64,000 nt of DNA from Pirellulaceae bacterium (lineage in GTDB: Bacteria > Planctomycetota > Planctomycetia > Pirellulales > Pirellulaceae). The DNA is taken from positions 62,001 through 126,000 of the forward strand of contig BPJU01000006.1 in NCBI GenBank assembly GCA_026004775.1. The letters are read 5' to 3'. The notes beneath the pieces were generated by a model, which was not told where the DNA came from, did no database searches, and saw nothing but the letters and a program-made list of their open reading frames with translations. The position numbers and the translations under genes are program-made. This document shows, one piece after another, positions 30,877 to 40,487 of this stretch (positions are counted from its first letter, which is position 1; each line of letters starts with the position of its first letter).

Positions 30877-31028
30877 TGTTTTTTCCCATTTTCTGGTCGC
30901 CGTAGCAGCGCTTGCGCTGGCTCGAATATGGCGATGGAAAAGGCAAGGCGGTTAATCAGAATTGGTTGTAATCTTTCTCATATCTTTCATCCCACAGGGA
31001 GCGGCGTTGAAGGTGCGCCGGTTGTGCT

Positions 31029-31937
31029 ATGGACCGAGGAAAAAAGTTCGGTGATCTGCGCGCAGGTTTCACTCTGGTGGAGTTGCTGGTGGTGATTGCC
31101 ATAATCGGGTTGCTCGTAGCCTTGCTGTTGCCGGCGGTACAGGCTGCACGAGAAGCGGCTCGCCGCACGTCATGCTTCAACAACCTGAAACAAATCGGCC
31201 TCGCCCTGCACATGTACCATGATGCTCTCGGCTCCCTGCCAAGCGGTTGGATCGCGATTGATCCGGCTACTCGGTTGCCGTGGCCGGAAGGCGAGCCCGG
31301 TTGGGCATGGGCTTCGATGGTATTACCTTTCCTGGAGCAGGCAAATGTTTCCTCTCAACTTATCAACTACGGGATTCCGATCGCGGACCCAGTACACCAG
31401 GCTGCCCGGCAGACGTCGCTGAAGATTTATCGGTGTCCCTCGGATCCGGGCAATGAGTTTTTTGATTTGCCCGAAGAGGATGATCCCTCCGTGGTGTTAG
31501 TGCGGCTGCCGGCAGCTAATTATGTCGGCTGTTTCGGATTGCAGCAGATTCATGATTGTGAGGGGCTGCCACCCGGGACGATTTGTCGCGGGGACGGAAC
31601 GTTCTTTCACATGATAGGTGTGCGATTTTCTGATATTCGAGACGGGCTCTCTAATACGTTTCTGGTAGGCGAGCGCAGTAGCCTTTACGGCTATTCGACG
31701 TGGTTGGGGGTGGTATCCGGAGGCGAGGAGGCGATGGCCCGCGTCCTGGGAAGTGTTGATCATCCGCCGAATACCAAGGGGATTCACCTGGAGGATTTCA
31801 GCAGTCATCATCCGGCCGGAGCAAATTTCCTGTTAGGAGACGGCTCGGTCCGGCTGATCGACGAGCGGATCGACCTTGCTGTGTTTCATGCCCTAGCCAC
31901 GCGGGCCGGAAACGAACCGGTGACGGTGGATCGGTGA
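31029..31937 (+). CDS. DUF1559 prepilin-like protein
   Basis: The 302-residue product has a type IV prepilin N-terminus: a short charged leader, [18 protein letters not shown] with cleavage expected after the Gly and methylation of Phe, then [20 protein letters not shown] and LKQIGLALHMYHDALGSLPS, characteristic of the large planctomycete DUF1559 family. The C-terminus has the family signature ANFLLGDGSVRLIDERID. It is probably inserted in the envelope through the prepilin peptidase route and may be handled by the PilM/secretin machine; DUF1559 function is not established. It follows the small HxCxxC gene. Confidence 0.93.
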   Translation: MDRGKKFGDLRAGFTLVELLVVIAIIGLLVALLLPAVQAAREAARRTSCFNNLKQIGLALHMYHDALGSLPSGWIAIDPATRLPWPEGEPGWAWASMVLPFLEQANVSSQLINYGIPIADPVHQAARQTSLKIYRCPSDPGNEFFDLPEEDDPSVVLVRLPAANYVGCFGLQQIHDCEGLPPGTICRGDGTFFHMIGVRFSDIRDGLSNTFLVGERSSLYGYSTWLGVVSGGEEAMARVLGSVDHPPNTKGIHLEDFSSHHPAGANFLLGDGSVRLIDERIDLAVFHALATRAGNEPVTVDR

Positions 31938-31968
31938 TTTGTTGCAGAGCGAGACCTGTGGGAGCGGG

Positions 31969-32805
31969 TTACGCCGGTGCGACGATGACGCTCTTGATGT
32001 GGTCCAACATCTGCAAGACGACTTGGAGCGGCACACGTTGCCAGCCGTCCGTTTTTTCGCGGAGTAGAGCTAGTTGAAGCTGTTCAAAAGCTTCAGCCAG
32101 ATCCTCGGGCAATTCTCGCCACGGGGCGGGGCCGGTTGCGGCGGGTTGTTCTTCGCTCAGCAACGCCGGATCCGGACGATCCACAACCTCGACGGCCGAA
32201 GTGTTGTCGGGTTCGGCGGGTGAAGGCTCAACCGCTTCCGACTCCGCCCCCACCGGGGAACTCAATATGGGTTGGCTGGCCAGCGGGGTGTCTACCGGGC
32301 CATCGGTCGCGGGCGCATCCTCGTCGATGGGCAACGCCGCCATCGCGTCCGGCTGCTCATCGCAAACCTCTCCCAGCCGTGCCAGAGTCTGGTCGTGTTC
32401 ACGCTTCATTTGGGCTGCCGACCAGCCGTTGCGGGCGGCGCCTTCCAGCCACATTTCGGCGTCTTCCCATGCCAATGCTACATAGAAATGTGTCCAATAG
32501 AGCCCGGGAAAATCGCCGTAAGTGGCGCCGAATCGCTCGTACACGCGACGCAGTCGGCCGACGTGTTGGGGCGTGACGTTTTCAACCAGCGCCGCCCACT
32601 GTTCGTCCGAATACTCGGACGGGTCGGCCCCCGTGGCTTGCAAAGCAGCACGCCACTGGCAAATGATTCGGCCTTTTTCCCAATTGGTATAGCTTACCAG
32701 ACGATTCCATTGCGTAACGAACTGCCCATTGGTGGAAGCCATAGCGGCAAGGACTTCGCCTTGCGAATCGGACGAAAACCGAGATGCTACAATGACCTCA
32801 TCCAT
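31969..32805 (-). CDS. Conserved hypothetical protein, 278 aa
   Basis: I do not recognise a named domain. Residues 1-145 look folded and helical (SYTNWEKGRIICQWRAAL, TPQHVGRLRRVYERFG, LYWTHFYVALAWEDAEMWL, NGWSAAQMKREHDQTLAR), a layout that recalls DNA-binding or regulatory helical proteins. Residues 150-225 are an acidic Pro/Ala-rich linker, and the last 50 residues form another helical segment. No signal peptide is present. GAGGATG precedes the ATG. It is convergent with the DUF1559 gene, 31 bases apart. Confidence 0.6.
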   Translation of the reverse strand: MDEVIVASRFSSDSQGEVLAAMASTNGQFVTQWNRLVSYTNWEKGRIICQWRAALQATGADPSEYSDEQWAALVENVTPQHVGRLRRVYERFGATYGDFPGLYWTHFYVALAWEDAEMWLEGAARNGWSAAQMKREHDQTLARLGEVCDEQPDAMAALPIDEDAPATDGPVDTPLASQPILSSPVGAESEAVEPSPAEPDNTSAVEVVDRPDPALLSEEQPAATGPAPWRELPEDLAEAFEQLQLALLREKTDGWQRVPLQVVLQMLDHIKSVIVAPA

Positions 32806-32928
32806 CAGAACATCCTCGTAAAGGCTGGGGTATCACGGTCGCAGCAAAAGGGCGCATTGCCGTCCCACCGCCTACGCATCGGTGGCTAGCATCGCCTTTG
32901 GCTCGGTCAAAAAACGAGTCTTGGGCCG

Positions 32929-33147
32929 TCAAGCCGGTGCCGGTGCGCGTTCCACGGATTGGAATCCGCACGTCTTGTGGCTACCGTCGCAGAACGGTTT
33001 TTTTTGCGAGTGACCGCAGCGGCACAAGGCACAAGCCGGCTTGTTGGGATCCACCGGAAAGGGCCGTCCCTCGGCATCCACAATCTCGATCGGCCCCTCG
33101 ATCAGCAATGGTCCGTTGTCACGCACCCGAATGGTCACTCGTGTCAT
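32929..33147 (-). CDS. CDGSH-type iron-sulfur protein
   Basis: The 72-residue product holds the complete CDGSH motif CRCGHSQKKPFCDGSH, whose three Cys and one His bind a redox-active, pH-labile 2Fe-2S cluster. The N-terminal half is a short beta-strand region typical of bacterial single-CDGSH proteins. The ATG at 33147 has GGGAG six bases upstream; the frame is open to 33204 without homology. The physiological partner is unknown. It is a single gene upstream of moeA's 3' end. Confidence 0.9.
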   Translation of the reverse strand: MTRVTIRVRDNGPLLIEGPIEIVDAEGRPFPVDPNKPACALCRCGHSQKKPFCDGSHKTCGFQSVERAPAPA

Positions 33148-33248
33148 ACTTGGCTCCCATGCTGTTGCCAACTTGAAGCACTCCTGCTTGTTGGTTGTCA
33201 CCACCGTTTTACCCGCTCAGCCGTGATCGGGGAACCAGGGCCTTGGAA

Positions 33249-34466
33249 TCAACGACTGGGCAGCCAGTAAACGCCGACTTCCTCACCCAGCGGCCAACAG
33301 ATCGTCCCGGATGGAATGACCAGCAGCGCGGTGGCATCGGCCAGTGTCCGCAGGTCGGCCGAACCTTTCCAGTTCAGCGGCCGCACACGCGGTTGACCGT
33401 CGTAGAAGCTGGCGGTAGCCGGATAATACGTGACGCGATCCGCTCGGTGTTCGAAAGGAACGGCCAGGCGTGCCTTACCGAAACGCTCGGCACGCCGATC
33501 CCCGCGTCCGCACAGCATGTCCAGAGCCGGCCGTACGAACAACTCGAAACAGACTAGACTGCTCACCGGATTGCCGGGCAAGCCAAACACCCAACATTGT
33601 CGGCCTTCCTGTTCGTACAGTCCACACCAAATCGGTTTACCAGGCTTGACATTGACGCCATGGAACAGGCGGCGGACGGCCAGGCGCTCGAGCACCTGGG
33701 GGACATAGTCGCGGTCTCCCATGGAGACACCCCCGGTAAGCAGGAGCACATCGCTGGCCAAGCCGTGGCGTACCAGCCGCTCCAATTCCGAAGGCTCATC
33801 ACGAGCGATCCCCAACGATCGAGCATCAGCGCCGGCGGTAGAGGCCAGTGCCGCCAGCATCGCTGCGTTGCTATTACGGATTTGGCCTGGCTGGGGAATC
33901 GCCTCGGGTTCGACCAACTCATCGCCGGTGGCCAAAATGGCCACTTCGGGTTTACGGGTAACCCTGACAGCGGTCTGCCCCACTTCGGCCAAAAGCCCCA
34001 CGTCGATGGGGCGCAGTTGCCGTCCGGCCGGCAGCAACATCTCGCCCCGCTTCATGCTGGCCCCTTTGGGCAGAATGTTCTGGCCGACTTTTACGTCAGC
34101 CTGCCGAATCCGCACTCGATCAACACCCACCGCTTCGGTGTGCTCGAACATCACCACAGCATCTGCCCCGGTCGGGACCGGGGCTCCGGTCATGATGCGG
34201 ACAGCCTGCCGAGGTTGCAATGGGCAGGTGGCTACCTGGCCGGCCGTCAGGCTGCCGGCCACGTCCAGTTCGGCGCCGGCGACCGCATCGGCGGCTCGTA
34301 CCGCATATCCGTCCATCAAGGCCTTGTCAAAAGGCGGCGAATCGCTGTCGCTGGTCACGTCATCACACAGAACGCGTCCGGCCGCCGCCCAAAGCGACAC
34401 CATCTCTGCCGGCAAGGCTCGAGCATGTTCCAGGACGATTTGTTGAGCTTTTTCGATTTCGATCAT
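33249..34466 (-). CDS. moeA: Molybdopterin molybdenumtransferase MoeA
   Basis: MoeA inserts molybdate into adenylated molybdopterin to make the molybdenum cofactor. The 405-residue product shows SPPFDKALMDGYAVRA, AVRIMTGAPVPTGADAVVMFE, the PKGASMKRGE block, VAILATGDELVEPE and the MPT-binding LLTGGVSMGDRDY, then VFGLPGNPVSSLVCFELFV. The C-terminal beta domain is complete. Its start overlaps the stop of the pabA/trpG-like gene, so the two are co-transcribed. No other moa/mob genes are visible nearby. Confidence 0.95.
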   Translation of the reverse strand: MIEIEKAQQIVLEHARALPAEMVSLWAAAGRVLCDDVTSDSDSPPFDKALMDGYAVRAADAVAGAELDVAGSLTAGQVATCPLQPRQAVRIMTGAPVPTGADAVVMFEHTEAVGVDRVRIRQADVKVGQNILPKGASMKRGEMLLPAGRQLRPIDVGLLAEVGQTAVRVTRKPEVAILATGDELVEPEAIPQPGQIRNSNAAMLAALASTAGADARSLGIARDEPSELERLVRHGLASDVLLLTGGVSMGDRDYVPQVLERLAVRRLFHGVNVKPGKPIWCGLYEQEGRQCWVFGLPGNPVSSLVCFELFVRPALDMLCGRGDRRAERFGKARLAVPFEHRADRVTYYPATASFYDGQPRVRPLNWKGSADLRTLADATALLVIPSGTICWPLGEEVGVYWLPSR

Positions 34467-35053
34467 CAGCAGCTTTGTTTCAGGAATCGCCGTAACAGTT
34501 CATGCCCACACTCGGTAAGAAAACTCTCCGGATGAAACTGCCAGCCTTCCACCGGGTAGCGGTGATGCCGGATGGCCATGATTTCTTTTGATCCGTCCGG
34601 TGCAAAGGCCCACGCACTGCATTCGAACTGGTCGGACAACGTCCCCGGCTCAATCACCAGACTGTGATAGCGAGTGGCCACGAACGGGTTGGGCAAGCCG
34701 CGGAACAATCCTCGATCGTCGTGATAAATAGCATCGGTCTTGCCGTGCATCAGGTGCTTGGCGCGCACGATGGTGGCTCCGGTCGCCTGCCCAATGGCTT
34801 GATGTCCCAGACAGACGCCCAAAATCGGGAACTTCCCCATCGCCCGCGCCACACATTCGACCGATACCCCGGCCTCGCTGGGCGTGCACGGACCGGGCGA
34901 GATGATCAGGTGGCTTGGCTGCAGTTGCAGCACCTGGTCGACGGAGACCTGGTCATTGCGATAAACGACGATCTCCACGTCGGGATCGATCTCCCCCAAT
35001 CGCTGGACCAGGTTGTAGGTAAAAGAATCGTAGTTGTCGATGATTACGATCAT
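34466..35053 (-). CDS. pabA: Anthranilate/aminodeoxychorismate synthase glutamine amidotransferase subunit
   Basis: The 195-residue class I glutamine amidotransferase releases ammonia from glutamine for TrpE or PabB. It has the start motif IVIIDNYDSFTYNLVQ, oxyanion motif SPGPCTPSEAG, the nucleophile elbow GVCLGHQAIGQ (Cys near residue 80) and the HPESF triad end. TrpG and PabA cannot be separated by sequence, and in many bacteria one protein serves both pathways. The ATG at 35053 was chosen because it begins at the conserved first strand. Its stop shares bases with the moeA start; that pairing has no obvious pathway logic. Confidence 0.93.
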   Translation of the reverse strand: MIVIIDNYDSFTYNLVQRLGEIDPDVEIVVYRNDQVSVDQVLQLQPSHLIISPGPCTPSEAGVSVECVARAMGKFPILGVCLGHQAIGQATGATIVRAKHLMHGKTDAIYHDDRGLFRGLPNPFVATRYHSLVIEPGTLSDQFECSAWAFAPDGSKEIMAIRHHRYPVEGWQFHPESFLTECGHELLRRFLKQSC

Positions 35054-35351
35054 GGGTGTACCTGGACGGTCAGCTTGCACGGGCAATGGATGCTTGGCTC
35101 CTTGCGCCGCCCCAGTGCCATTCTGTGCTTTTCATCTTACCCAGCTCACCGATCTTGCGTCAGATGGCGTTTCGGGCTTGAAAACATGGATATTTTTCAG
35201 CGCGGATGGCTGATCCGGGCTTGGGCCGCCGAACGTATAGCTATAGGGTACGTCGGCTGCGGAATGGCGGCATGTTGGTTCGCACCCGAGCCGGGTGGGG
35301 TGCCGTTCCTGGACCGGCGACGATCCGTGCAATATCGACGGAAGCTTTCCC

Positions 35352-36278
35352 ATGGCACTTTCGCGCCCATTGAGTCTTCCAGGACCAACAAAGTTGGTGG
35401 GATTGGCCTTTTTGGTATCGGTTTTGTTGAGCGGCAATGCGGAGGGCGAGACCGGCCTGCCGTCCGGAGTTCCCTGGCCCTTGCCGCCGAACAGTTGGAC
35501 GCCGACCGGGGTGTTACGCGAGGTGCTCATCAAGACACTGCCCGAACAGTATCAGAACGACAAGCACTGGGGCAAGCAGCGGCCGGTCGAACGCTGGCGC
35601 TGGACGCGAAGCGATGGTCCATTGCGGCTGGAAAAAGTTACGGTGCCGGTCAATCACGGAAGCTGGTGGCGCTACGAGGTACGGCTGGTGGATCCGGAGC
35701 GGGAGCTGGAAGTTTGGCTCGATAACCCACGGCTGACGCCACGCGGGACATTCCTGGTGGACGGTACGGCTCGAGCGCGGCTTGAACTCTTCGGGAGACT
35801 CTCCGAGTGGCTCTACGGCGTGCAGCTCATCAGTGTCAATGCCGTCGCCGATGCGCGCGTTACGGTACGAGCCACTTGGGAAGTGGCTTTGGATTGGCAA
35901 GCCGGAACCGGACTGCCCAGGTGGGCGGTCCGGGCAGATCAGGTAAAATGTAATGTAGATGAATTTCGTGTGGTGCGTGTCAGCCAGGCCCACGGGCCGC
36001 TCGTAAAAAAAGCTGGACCCTTGATGCGCGATTGGTTAAATCGGCGGCTGGACGAACAGCAGGAGCGGATTCGGGATCGGATCAATCAGCAACTGGAGAA
36101 GGGCAGAAGACCCCAACCACCGGGGGAGGCGATCAGCTCGCCGCCATCCGACAGACCGCCCCCCTTTGACCGAAGGCAGGGGGTAGACTACAACGGCAAG
36201 GAGGAGTTGGCAGAGCCACTGCCCGCCGAACCAAAGAGGCCCTTGCAAGAGGGAGCCGTGAACCGGGTCAGGCCTTAA
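35352..36278 (+). CDS. Secreted hypothetical protein, 308 aa
   Basis: I do not recognise the family. An N-terminal signal peptide (KLVGLAFLVSVLLSGNAEG) is followed by a region of alternating strands and charged residues (about 60-230), with an LFGRLSEWLYGVQLISVNAVA segment. The last 70 residues are a basic helix (DWLNRRLDEQQERIRDRINQ) and a Pro-rich tail. The ATG at 35352 has GGAAG upstream and sits directly before the signal peptide. It is probably periplasmic or extracellular. It is divergent from the pabA/moeA pair and upstream of dnaX. Confidence 0.6.
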   Translation: MALSRPLSLPGPTKLVGLAFLVSVLLSGNAEGETGLPSGVPWPLPPNSWTPTGVLREVLIKTLPEQYQNDKHWGKQRPVERWRWTRSDGPLRLEKVTVPVNHGSWWRYEVRLVDPERELEVWLDNPRLTPRGTFLVDGTARARLELFGRLSEWLYGVQLISVNAVADARVTVRATWEVALDWQAGTGLPRWAVRADQVKCNVDEFRVVRVSQAHGPLVKKAGPLMRDWLNRRLDEQQERIRDRINQQLEKGRRPQPPGEAISSPPSDRPPPFDRRQGVDYNGKEELAEPLPAEPKRPLQEGAVNRVRP

Positions 36279-36402
36279 CCGGAGCAGCCCTAAGCGGGGT
36301 ACCTTTGTGCGAGGGTCTCTTTGGTTCGGCGCGAGGTGAAGTGGTGGGGGGTACTTGGCTCGGCTCGTCAAGTTTCCCGGCTGACGGTCACGGGGGGCGA
36401 CG

Positions 36403-38283
36403 ATGGCAGCGGATCATGGCAGTGCACTGGCGAGCGGCCCGGCGAACGAAGGGACGTATCAGGTTGTCGCTCGGCGTTACCGGCCACGTGGATTCGATGA
36501 GCTGGTTGGCCAGGCGCCCGTCGCGCAAGCTCTTCGCAACGCGATTGTTTCGAACCGAGTCGGACATGCCTATCTTTTCACGGGGGCAAGAGGGGTCGGC
36601 AAAACGTCTACGGCCCGCATCTTTGCCAAAGCATTGAACTGCGTGAACGGTCCCACCGTACAACCCGACAACACCTGTGACATATGCCGGGGTATTGATG
36701 CGGGCGAGGACATGGACGTGTTGGAGATCGACGGAGCCAGCAACCGCGGCATTGAAGAGATTCGGCATTTACGGGCGACGATCCATATCCGTCCGTCCCG
36801 AGCTCGTTACAAGATCTACATCATCGACGAAGTGCACATGCTGACGCTGGCTGCCTTCAATGCGTTATTGAAAACGTTGGAGGAACCGCCAGACCACGTG
36901 AAGTTTATTTTCTGTACGACGGACCCGGAAAAAATTCCTGTTACGGTTCTGTCGCGTTGCCAGCGTTATGATTTTGCTCCGATTGATTCCGTTCAGATTG
37001 TTGAGCGGTTACGGTACATCGTGCAGCAAGAGGGCCGGCAGGTCGAGGATCAGGTGCTCGACGAACTGGCTCGCCGCGCCAAAGGGTCGATGCGCGACAG
37101 CCAGTCGTTGCTCGAGCAGTTGCTGGCGTTTGGCGGCGAGCAGATCTCGCTCAACGATCTGCACTCGCTGCTGGGTACGGCCGACGTAACTGCCGTGCGA
37201 CGCTTGGCGTCGGCGTTGTTGGCACGCCGTCCGGCGGAGGTTCTGGCCGAACTGGATGCGGCGTTGCATGCCGGTGCCGAGCCGGGGCATCTGGCCGAAC
37301 AGTTGTTGAGTTGGTTCCGTGACATGTTGGTGGCGGCTCTGGGAGCGCCGGTGTCACTGGCTACCATGGCCGATAGTGCGGTCTGGGGCGAACTGGCAGA
37401 CCAGGGCCGACAAGCCGGCAGTGAAACGTTGCTGGCGATCCTGCAGATTCTGGATCAGGCCCTGGTGCGGATGCGGCAGAGCACTTATTCCCGCCTCCTG
37501 CTGGAAATGGCACTGTTGCGGGTCAGCATGTTGCCGAACCTGCTGGACCTGGCGGCTCTGGTGGAATCGTTGTCCGTGTCGGGCGGCTCTTCTTCACCGA
37601 ACGCGGCTTCAGCCGAAGCCCAGCCCACCATCCGGCCGGCCGCATCGGGCCATGCGCCGGCATCGGTGGCCCAAGCGCCCCAAGAAGGCGTATCGTCGCG
37701 TCAAAAAAAAAGCCCCGATAGCGCGGCACCGCCCGGGGTAGGCTCCGATAGCAGTCCGCAAGTCCCCAGCGGCTCAGCTTCGGCATGCAACTCGGATCCA
37801 GCTTCGTTGCCCTCGCCCCCGAGGACTCCTGCGGATACGCTGCAGGGCGGCACAACGAGCCAGACGACCGGCAACGGCGAATCGCTCGAGCCGGAGGTGG
37901 CGGCTGATGCGCTGTGGCGGCAGGCGGCTCAAACCATCGGTGGCCTTTTCGGTTCGATGATGGATTCGGCGGCTGAGGTTCGATGGTCGAGTCCCGAAAG
38001 CATGGTGGTCACGTTTCGAACCGACGCACGGGCCGCGGCAGAACAAGTGAGTCGCCCGGACAAAAGAGCTCAGATTGAAAAGACTCTCGAATCCCTGGCG
38101 AAGCGACCGGTTCGTGTCCAGGTCGAGCATCGGGAGGAGGGGCCCGTGACCCCCGCGCGCCCGGCGGTCTCCACTTCCCCACTGCAAGCCGCAGCCCGTG
38201 ATCCATGGGTGCGTCGAGCTATCGAGTTGTTCGATGCCGAAGTGGTCCGCGTGATCGGTCCGACGCCCGATCGATCTTCGTGA
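36403..38283 (+). CDS. dnaX: DNA polymerase III subunit tau/gamma DnaX
   Basis: DnaX is the clamp-loader motor and polymerase organiser of the replisome. The 626-residue product has YRPRGFDELVGQAPVAQAL, Walker A GARGVGKTSTARIFAKALNC, the zinc module Cys residues (CVNG...CDIC), Walker B YIIDEVHMLT, and sensor 1 with FIFCTTDPEKIPVTVLSRCQR, followed by collar helices to about 370. The rest is a low-complexity linker and a tau-type C-terminal domain. A run of nine A at 37703-37711 at the linker start, with stops soon after in both alternative frames, would produce a short gamma form (see separate entry). The start follows a weak purine-rich site. Confidence 0.96.
   Translation: MAADHGSALASGPANEGTYQVVARRYRPRGFDELVGQAPVAQALRNAIVSNRVGHAYLFTGARGVGKTSTARIFAKALNCVNGPTVQPDNTCDICRGIDAGEDMDVLEIDGASNRGIEEIRHLRATIHIRPSRARYKIYIIDEVHMLTLAAFNALLKTLEEPPDHVKFIFCTTDPEKIPVTVLSRCQRYDFAPIDSVQIVERLRYIVQQEGRQVEDQVLDELARRAKGSMRDSQSLLEQLLAFGGEQISLNDLHSLLGTADVTAVRRLASALLARRPAEVLAELDAALHAGAEPGHLAEQLLSWFRDMLVAALGAPVSLATMADSAVWGELADQGRQAGSETLLAILQILDQALVRMRQSTYSRLLLEMALLRVSMLPNLLDLAALVESLSVSGGSSSPNAASAEAQPTIRPAASGHAPASVAQAPQEGVSSRQKKSPDSAAPPGVGSDSSPQVPSGSASACNSDPASLPSPPRTPADTLQGGTTSQTTGNGESLEPEVAADALWRQAAQTIGGLFGSMMDSAAEVRWSSPESMVVTFRTDARAAAEQVSRPDKRAQIEKTLESLAKRPVRVQVEHREEGPVTPARPAVSTSPLQAAARDPWVRRAIELFDAEVVRVIGPTPDRSS
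37703..37721 (+). promoter_or_regulatory. A9 slippage site in dnaX, likely tau/gamma switch
   Basis: In-frame codons are CAA AAA AAA AGC. A -1 shift gives AAA AAA AAG CCC CGA TAG, ending at 37721; a +1 shift reaches TAG at 37739-37741. CCCCG just after the run can pair with CGGGG at about 37734-37738, giving a possible stimulatory stem. In E. coli, ribosomal -1 frameshifting at A AAA AAG makes gamma; in Thermus thermophilus a nine-A run in dnaX does so by transcriptional slippage. Either route here would give a protein of about 437 residues. Confidence 0.75.
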
Positions 38284-38464
38284 TTCCACCACGTTACTAC
38301 CAGTGCGGCTGAGTCGCCTGCGGAGCCTATCCGGCCGGCGGTCGCTTATCGCCGCGGCGGGCGTTTCCCACATCCGCCAAAGAAAGGTACAATGACCTAG
38401 GAGGGCAACCAGTAGAAGGCGTTGCCGGAGCGTGGCACGCGGTTCCCGGGAAAGATAATCGATA

Positions 38465-40123
38465 ATGGCGGCCAGCATGAGGCTTTCCTTCAGTCTTGAT
38501 CAACGGCAAATACAAAAACAGATCCAGACGCTGGCTCCCCGCATGATCCAGTCGATGGAGATTCTCCAGTTGCCGATACTGGAGCTCCAGGAGCGTATCG
38601 AGCAGGAATTGACGGAGAATCCGGTGTTGGAGGTTGTCGAGGAGGAGCCGGAGGAGGACGAGCCGGTTGTATTGGAAAATCCGAACTTGCCGACCGAAGA
38701 TGAAAAGCCTTTAGTGGTGAAAGCCGACGGTAACAATGCGGAGGATTTCGAGCGGCTGTCGAATCTGGACGAGGAGATTCCGGAGGCATTTGACGATTCA
38801 CCGCGTCCTTCGGTGAATCGGCTGGAGGAGGAGGCCGATCGGCAACACGACTTGATGGCCAACTTGCCGGACAGGCCACCCTCGCTGCAAGACTATTTGC
38901 TCGAGCAGTTGCGGGACATGGAGGTCGCGCCGGATGTAGCGGAAATTGCCGAGAGAATTATTTCGACGCTGGATGCTCGAGACGGCGGCTATTTCCGCGG
39001 CAGCCTGCACGACCTGGTACCTCGCGAGGCGGGACCGCAGGGGCTGGAAAAAGCCAAACAGGCGCTGGCCATCGTTCAGAAGATGGAGCCGCGTGGCGTC
39101 GGGGCTCGAGACCTTCGCGAGTGCCTGTTGCTTCAGTTGACTCCCGACATGCCTTACTACCGCGAGCTGAAACTGCTCATCAGCAATCATTTGGAGGACT
39201 TGCGGGACAATCGGATTCAGGCCATCGCGGCAGCGACGAAGTTGGATATTCCGACGATCTATGCGGCCTGGGAGCAGCTACGGAGGCTCAATCCGCGTCC
39301 GGCGGCTCAATTTGCCGAGGAATTCACGCCGGTCGTCGTTCCGGACCTGTATTTGGAAGTGGGCGAAGACGGCAAGTACCAGCTTCGCCTGGAGGATGAT
39401 CAACTGCCGAGCTTGCGGATCAGCGAATACTATCGGCGCCGGCTTCAGGACGGTACGGCGACACCGGAAGAGCGGGAGTTCATCAAGCGCAAGATCAACT
39501 CGGCCAACTGGCTGATTGAAGCGATCGAGCAGCGGCGAAACACGCTCCTGAAGGTGGCTCAGGCGATCGTCGAGCACCAGTGGAAATTTCTCGAATATGG
39601 GCCGGAATATATCGAGCCGCTCAAGATGCAGCAGATCGCTGACAAGGTGGGCGTCCATGTGACCACCGTCAGTCGCGCAGTGGATGACAAGTGGATCCAA
39701 ACCCCGCGCGGGTTGTTTCCGTTGCGCCGGTTTTTCGTCGGGGGTACGCGCAGCTACGACGGTGAGGATGTGGCGTGGGATGTGATCCGCGTCAAACTTC
39801 AGGAGATTATCGACCACGAGGACAAGAGCAACCCGCTCAGCGACGACAACCTGGTCAAGGAACTGGCCAAGCACGGTTTGAAGGTGGCTCGGCGCACTGT
39901 GACCAAGTATCGCCAGAAGATGGGTATTCCCACGGCCCGCCAGCGAAAGCAGTGGCTGCCCGTGGAACGGACCGACGATGGGCCCAATGGGGCTGCCGCC
40001 GGCGACTCTGAACCTCAACAGCCTGACGTCGACTTGTCCGATGACGGGCCGAATGGCGACGCCTCCGTGCAGGATGTATCGTCGCTGGCAGCCCGCGTAG
40101 ACAATCCAGCAGGGGAACAGTAA
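38465..40123 (+). CDS. rpoN: RNA polymerase sigma-54 factor RpoN
   Basis: RpoN directs RNA polymerase to -24/-12 promoters, opened by AAA+ activators. The 552-residue product has the Gln-rich region I (LAPRMIQSMEILQLPILELQ), an acidic region II (about 55-110), the core-binding domain, the helix-turn-helix (ADKVGVHVTTVSRAVDDKW) and the RpoN box KVARRTVTKYRQKMGIP. A disordered acidic tail of about 50 residues after the box is unusual. An alternative ATG lies four codons downstream at Met5. No lptB or hpf neighbours are seen. Confidence 0.96.
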   Translation: MAASMRLSFSLDQRQIQKQIQTLAPRMIQSMEILQLPILELQERIEQELTENPVLEVVEEEPEEDEPVVLENPNLPTEDEKPLVVKADGNNAEDFERLSNLDEEIPEAFDDSPRPSVNRLEEEADRQHDLMANLPDRPPSLQDYLLEQLRDMEVAPDVAEIAERIISTLDARDGGYFRGSLHDLVPREAGPQGLEKAKQALAIVQKMEPRGVGARDLRECLLLQLTPDMPYYRELKLLISNHLEDLRDNRIQAIAAATKLDIPTIYAAWEQLRRLNPRPAAQFAEEFTPVVVPDLYLEVGEDGKYQLRLEDDQLPSLRISEYYRRRLQDGTATPEEREFIKRKINSANWLIEAIEQRRNTLLKVAQAIVEHQWKFLEYGPEYIEPLKMQQIADKVGVHVTTVSRAVDDKWIQTPRGLFPLRRFFVGGTRSYDGEDVAWDVIRVKLQEIIDHEDKSNPLSDDNLVKELAKHGLKVARRTVTKYRQKMGIPTARQRKQWLPVERTDDGPNGAAAGDSEPQQPDVDLSDDGPNGDASVQDVSSLAARVDNPAGEQ

Positions 40124-40190
40124 AATCCTTGTGTGAGTGTCGGACTGCGTACCGTGCGGGTTCTTCTCCCCGTGCCGGTGCGTGAATCAT

Positions 40191-40263
40191 GGGGCGGTAG
40201 CTCAGTTGGGAGAGCGTGGCGTTCGCAATGCCAAGGTCGAGGGTTCGAATCCCTTCCGCTCCA
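40191..40263 (+). tRNA. tRNA-Ala (anticodon CGC)
   Basis: A complete cloverleaf is seen: acceptor GGGGCGG/CCGCTCC with the alanine-identity G3-U70 pair, D stem GCTC/GAGC, anticodon stem TGGCG/TGCCA with loop TTCGCAA (anticodon CGC), and T arm GAGGG-TTCGAAT-CCCTT. The discriminator is A, and the 3' CCA is not encoded. It marks the change from core genes to the repeat-rich accessory region that begins directly after it. Confidence 0.95.
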
Positions 40264-40487
40264 CTTGGCACGTCAGGCACGACATGGTTTGCCCCTACGG
40301 ATTCGGGTGTGATAGTAGGGCGAGAAAGTAGTTTTCTTTCAAGCGAATGCGGCAAACATTTTCGTTGATCATGCCCCCAGGAGGTAGCTACTACCGGTAG
40401 GCGTGCTACGACTCCGCACGCGTCTTGGGCGAGTTGAAGCTGTCGAAGCCCCCAGTGTTATCCGCACCACAGCCAGCCGGCAATGTT

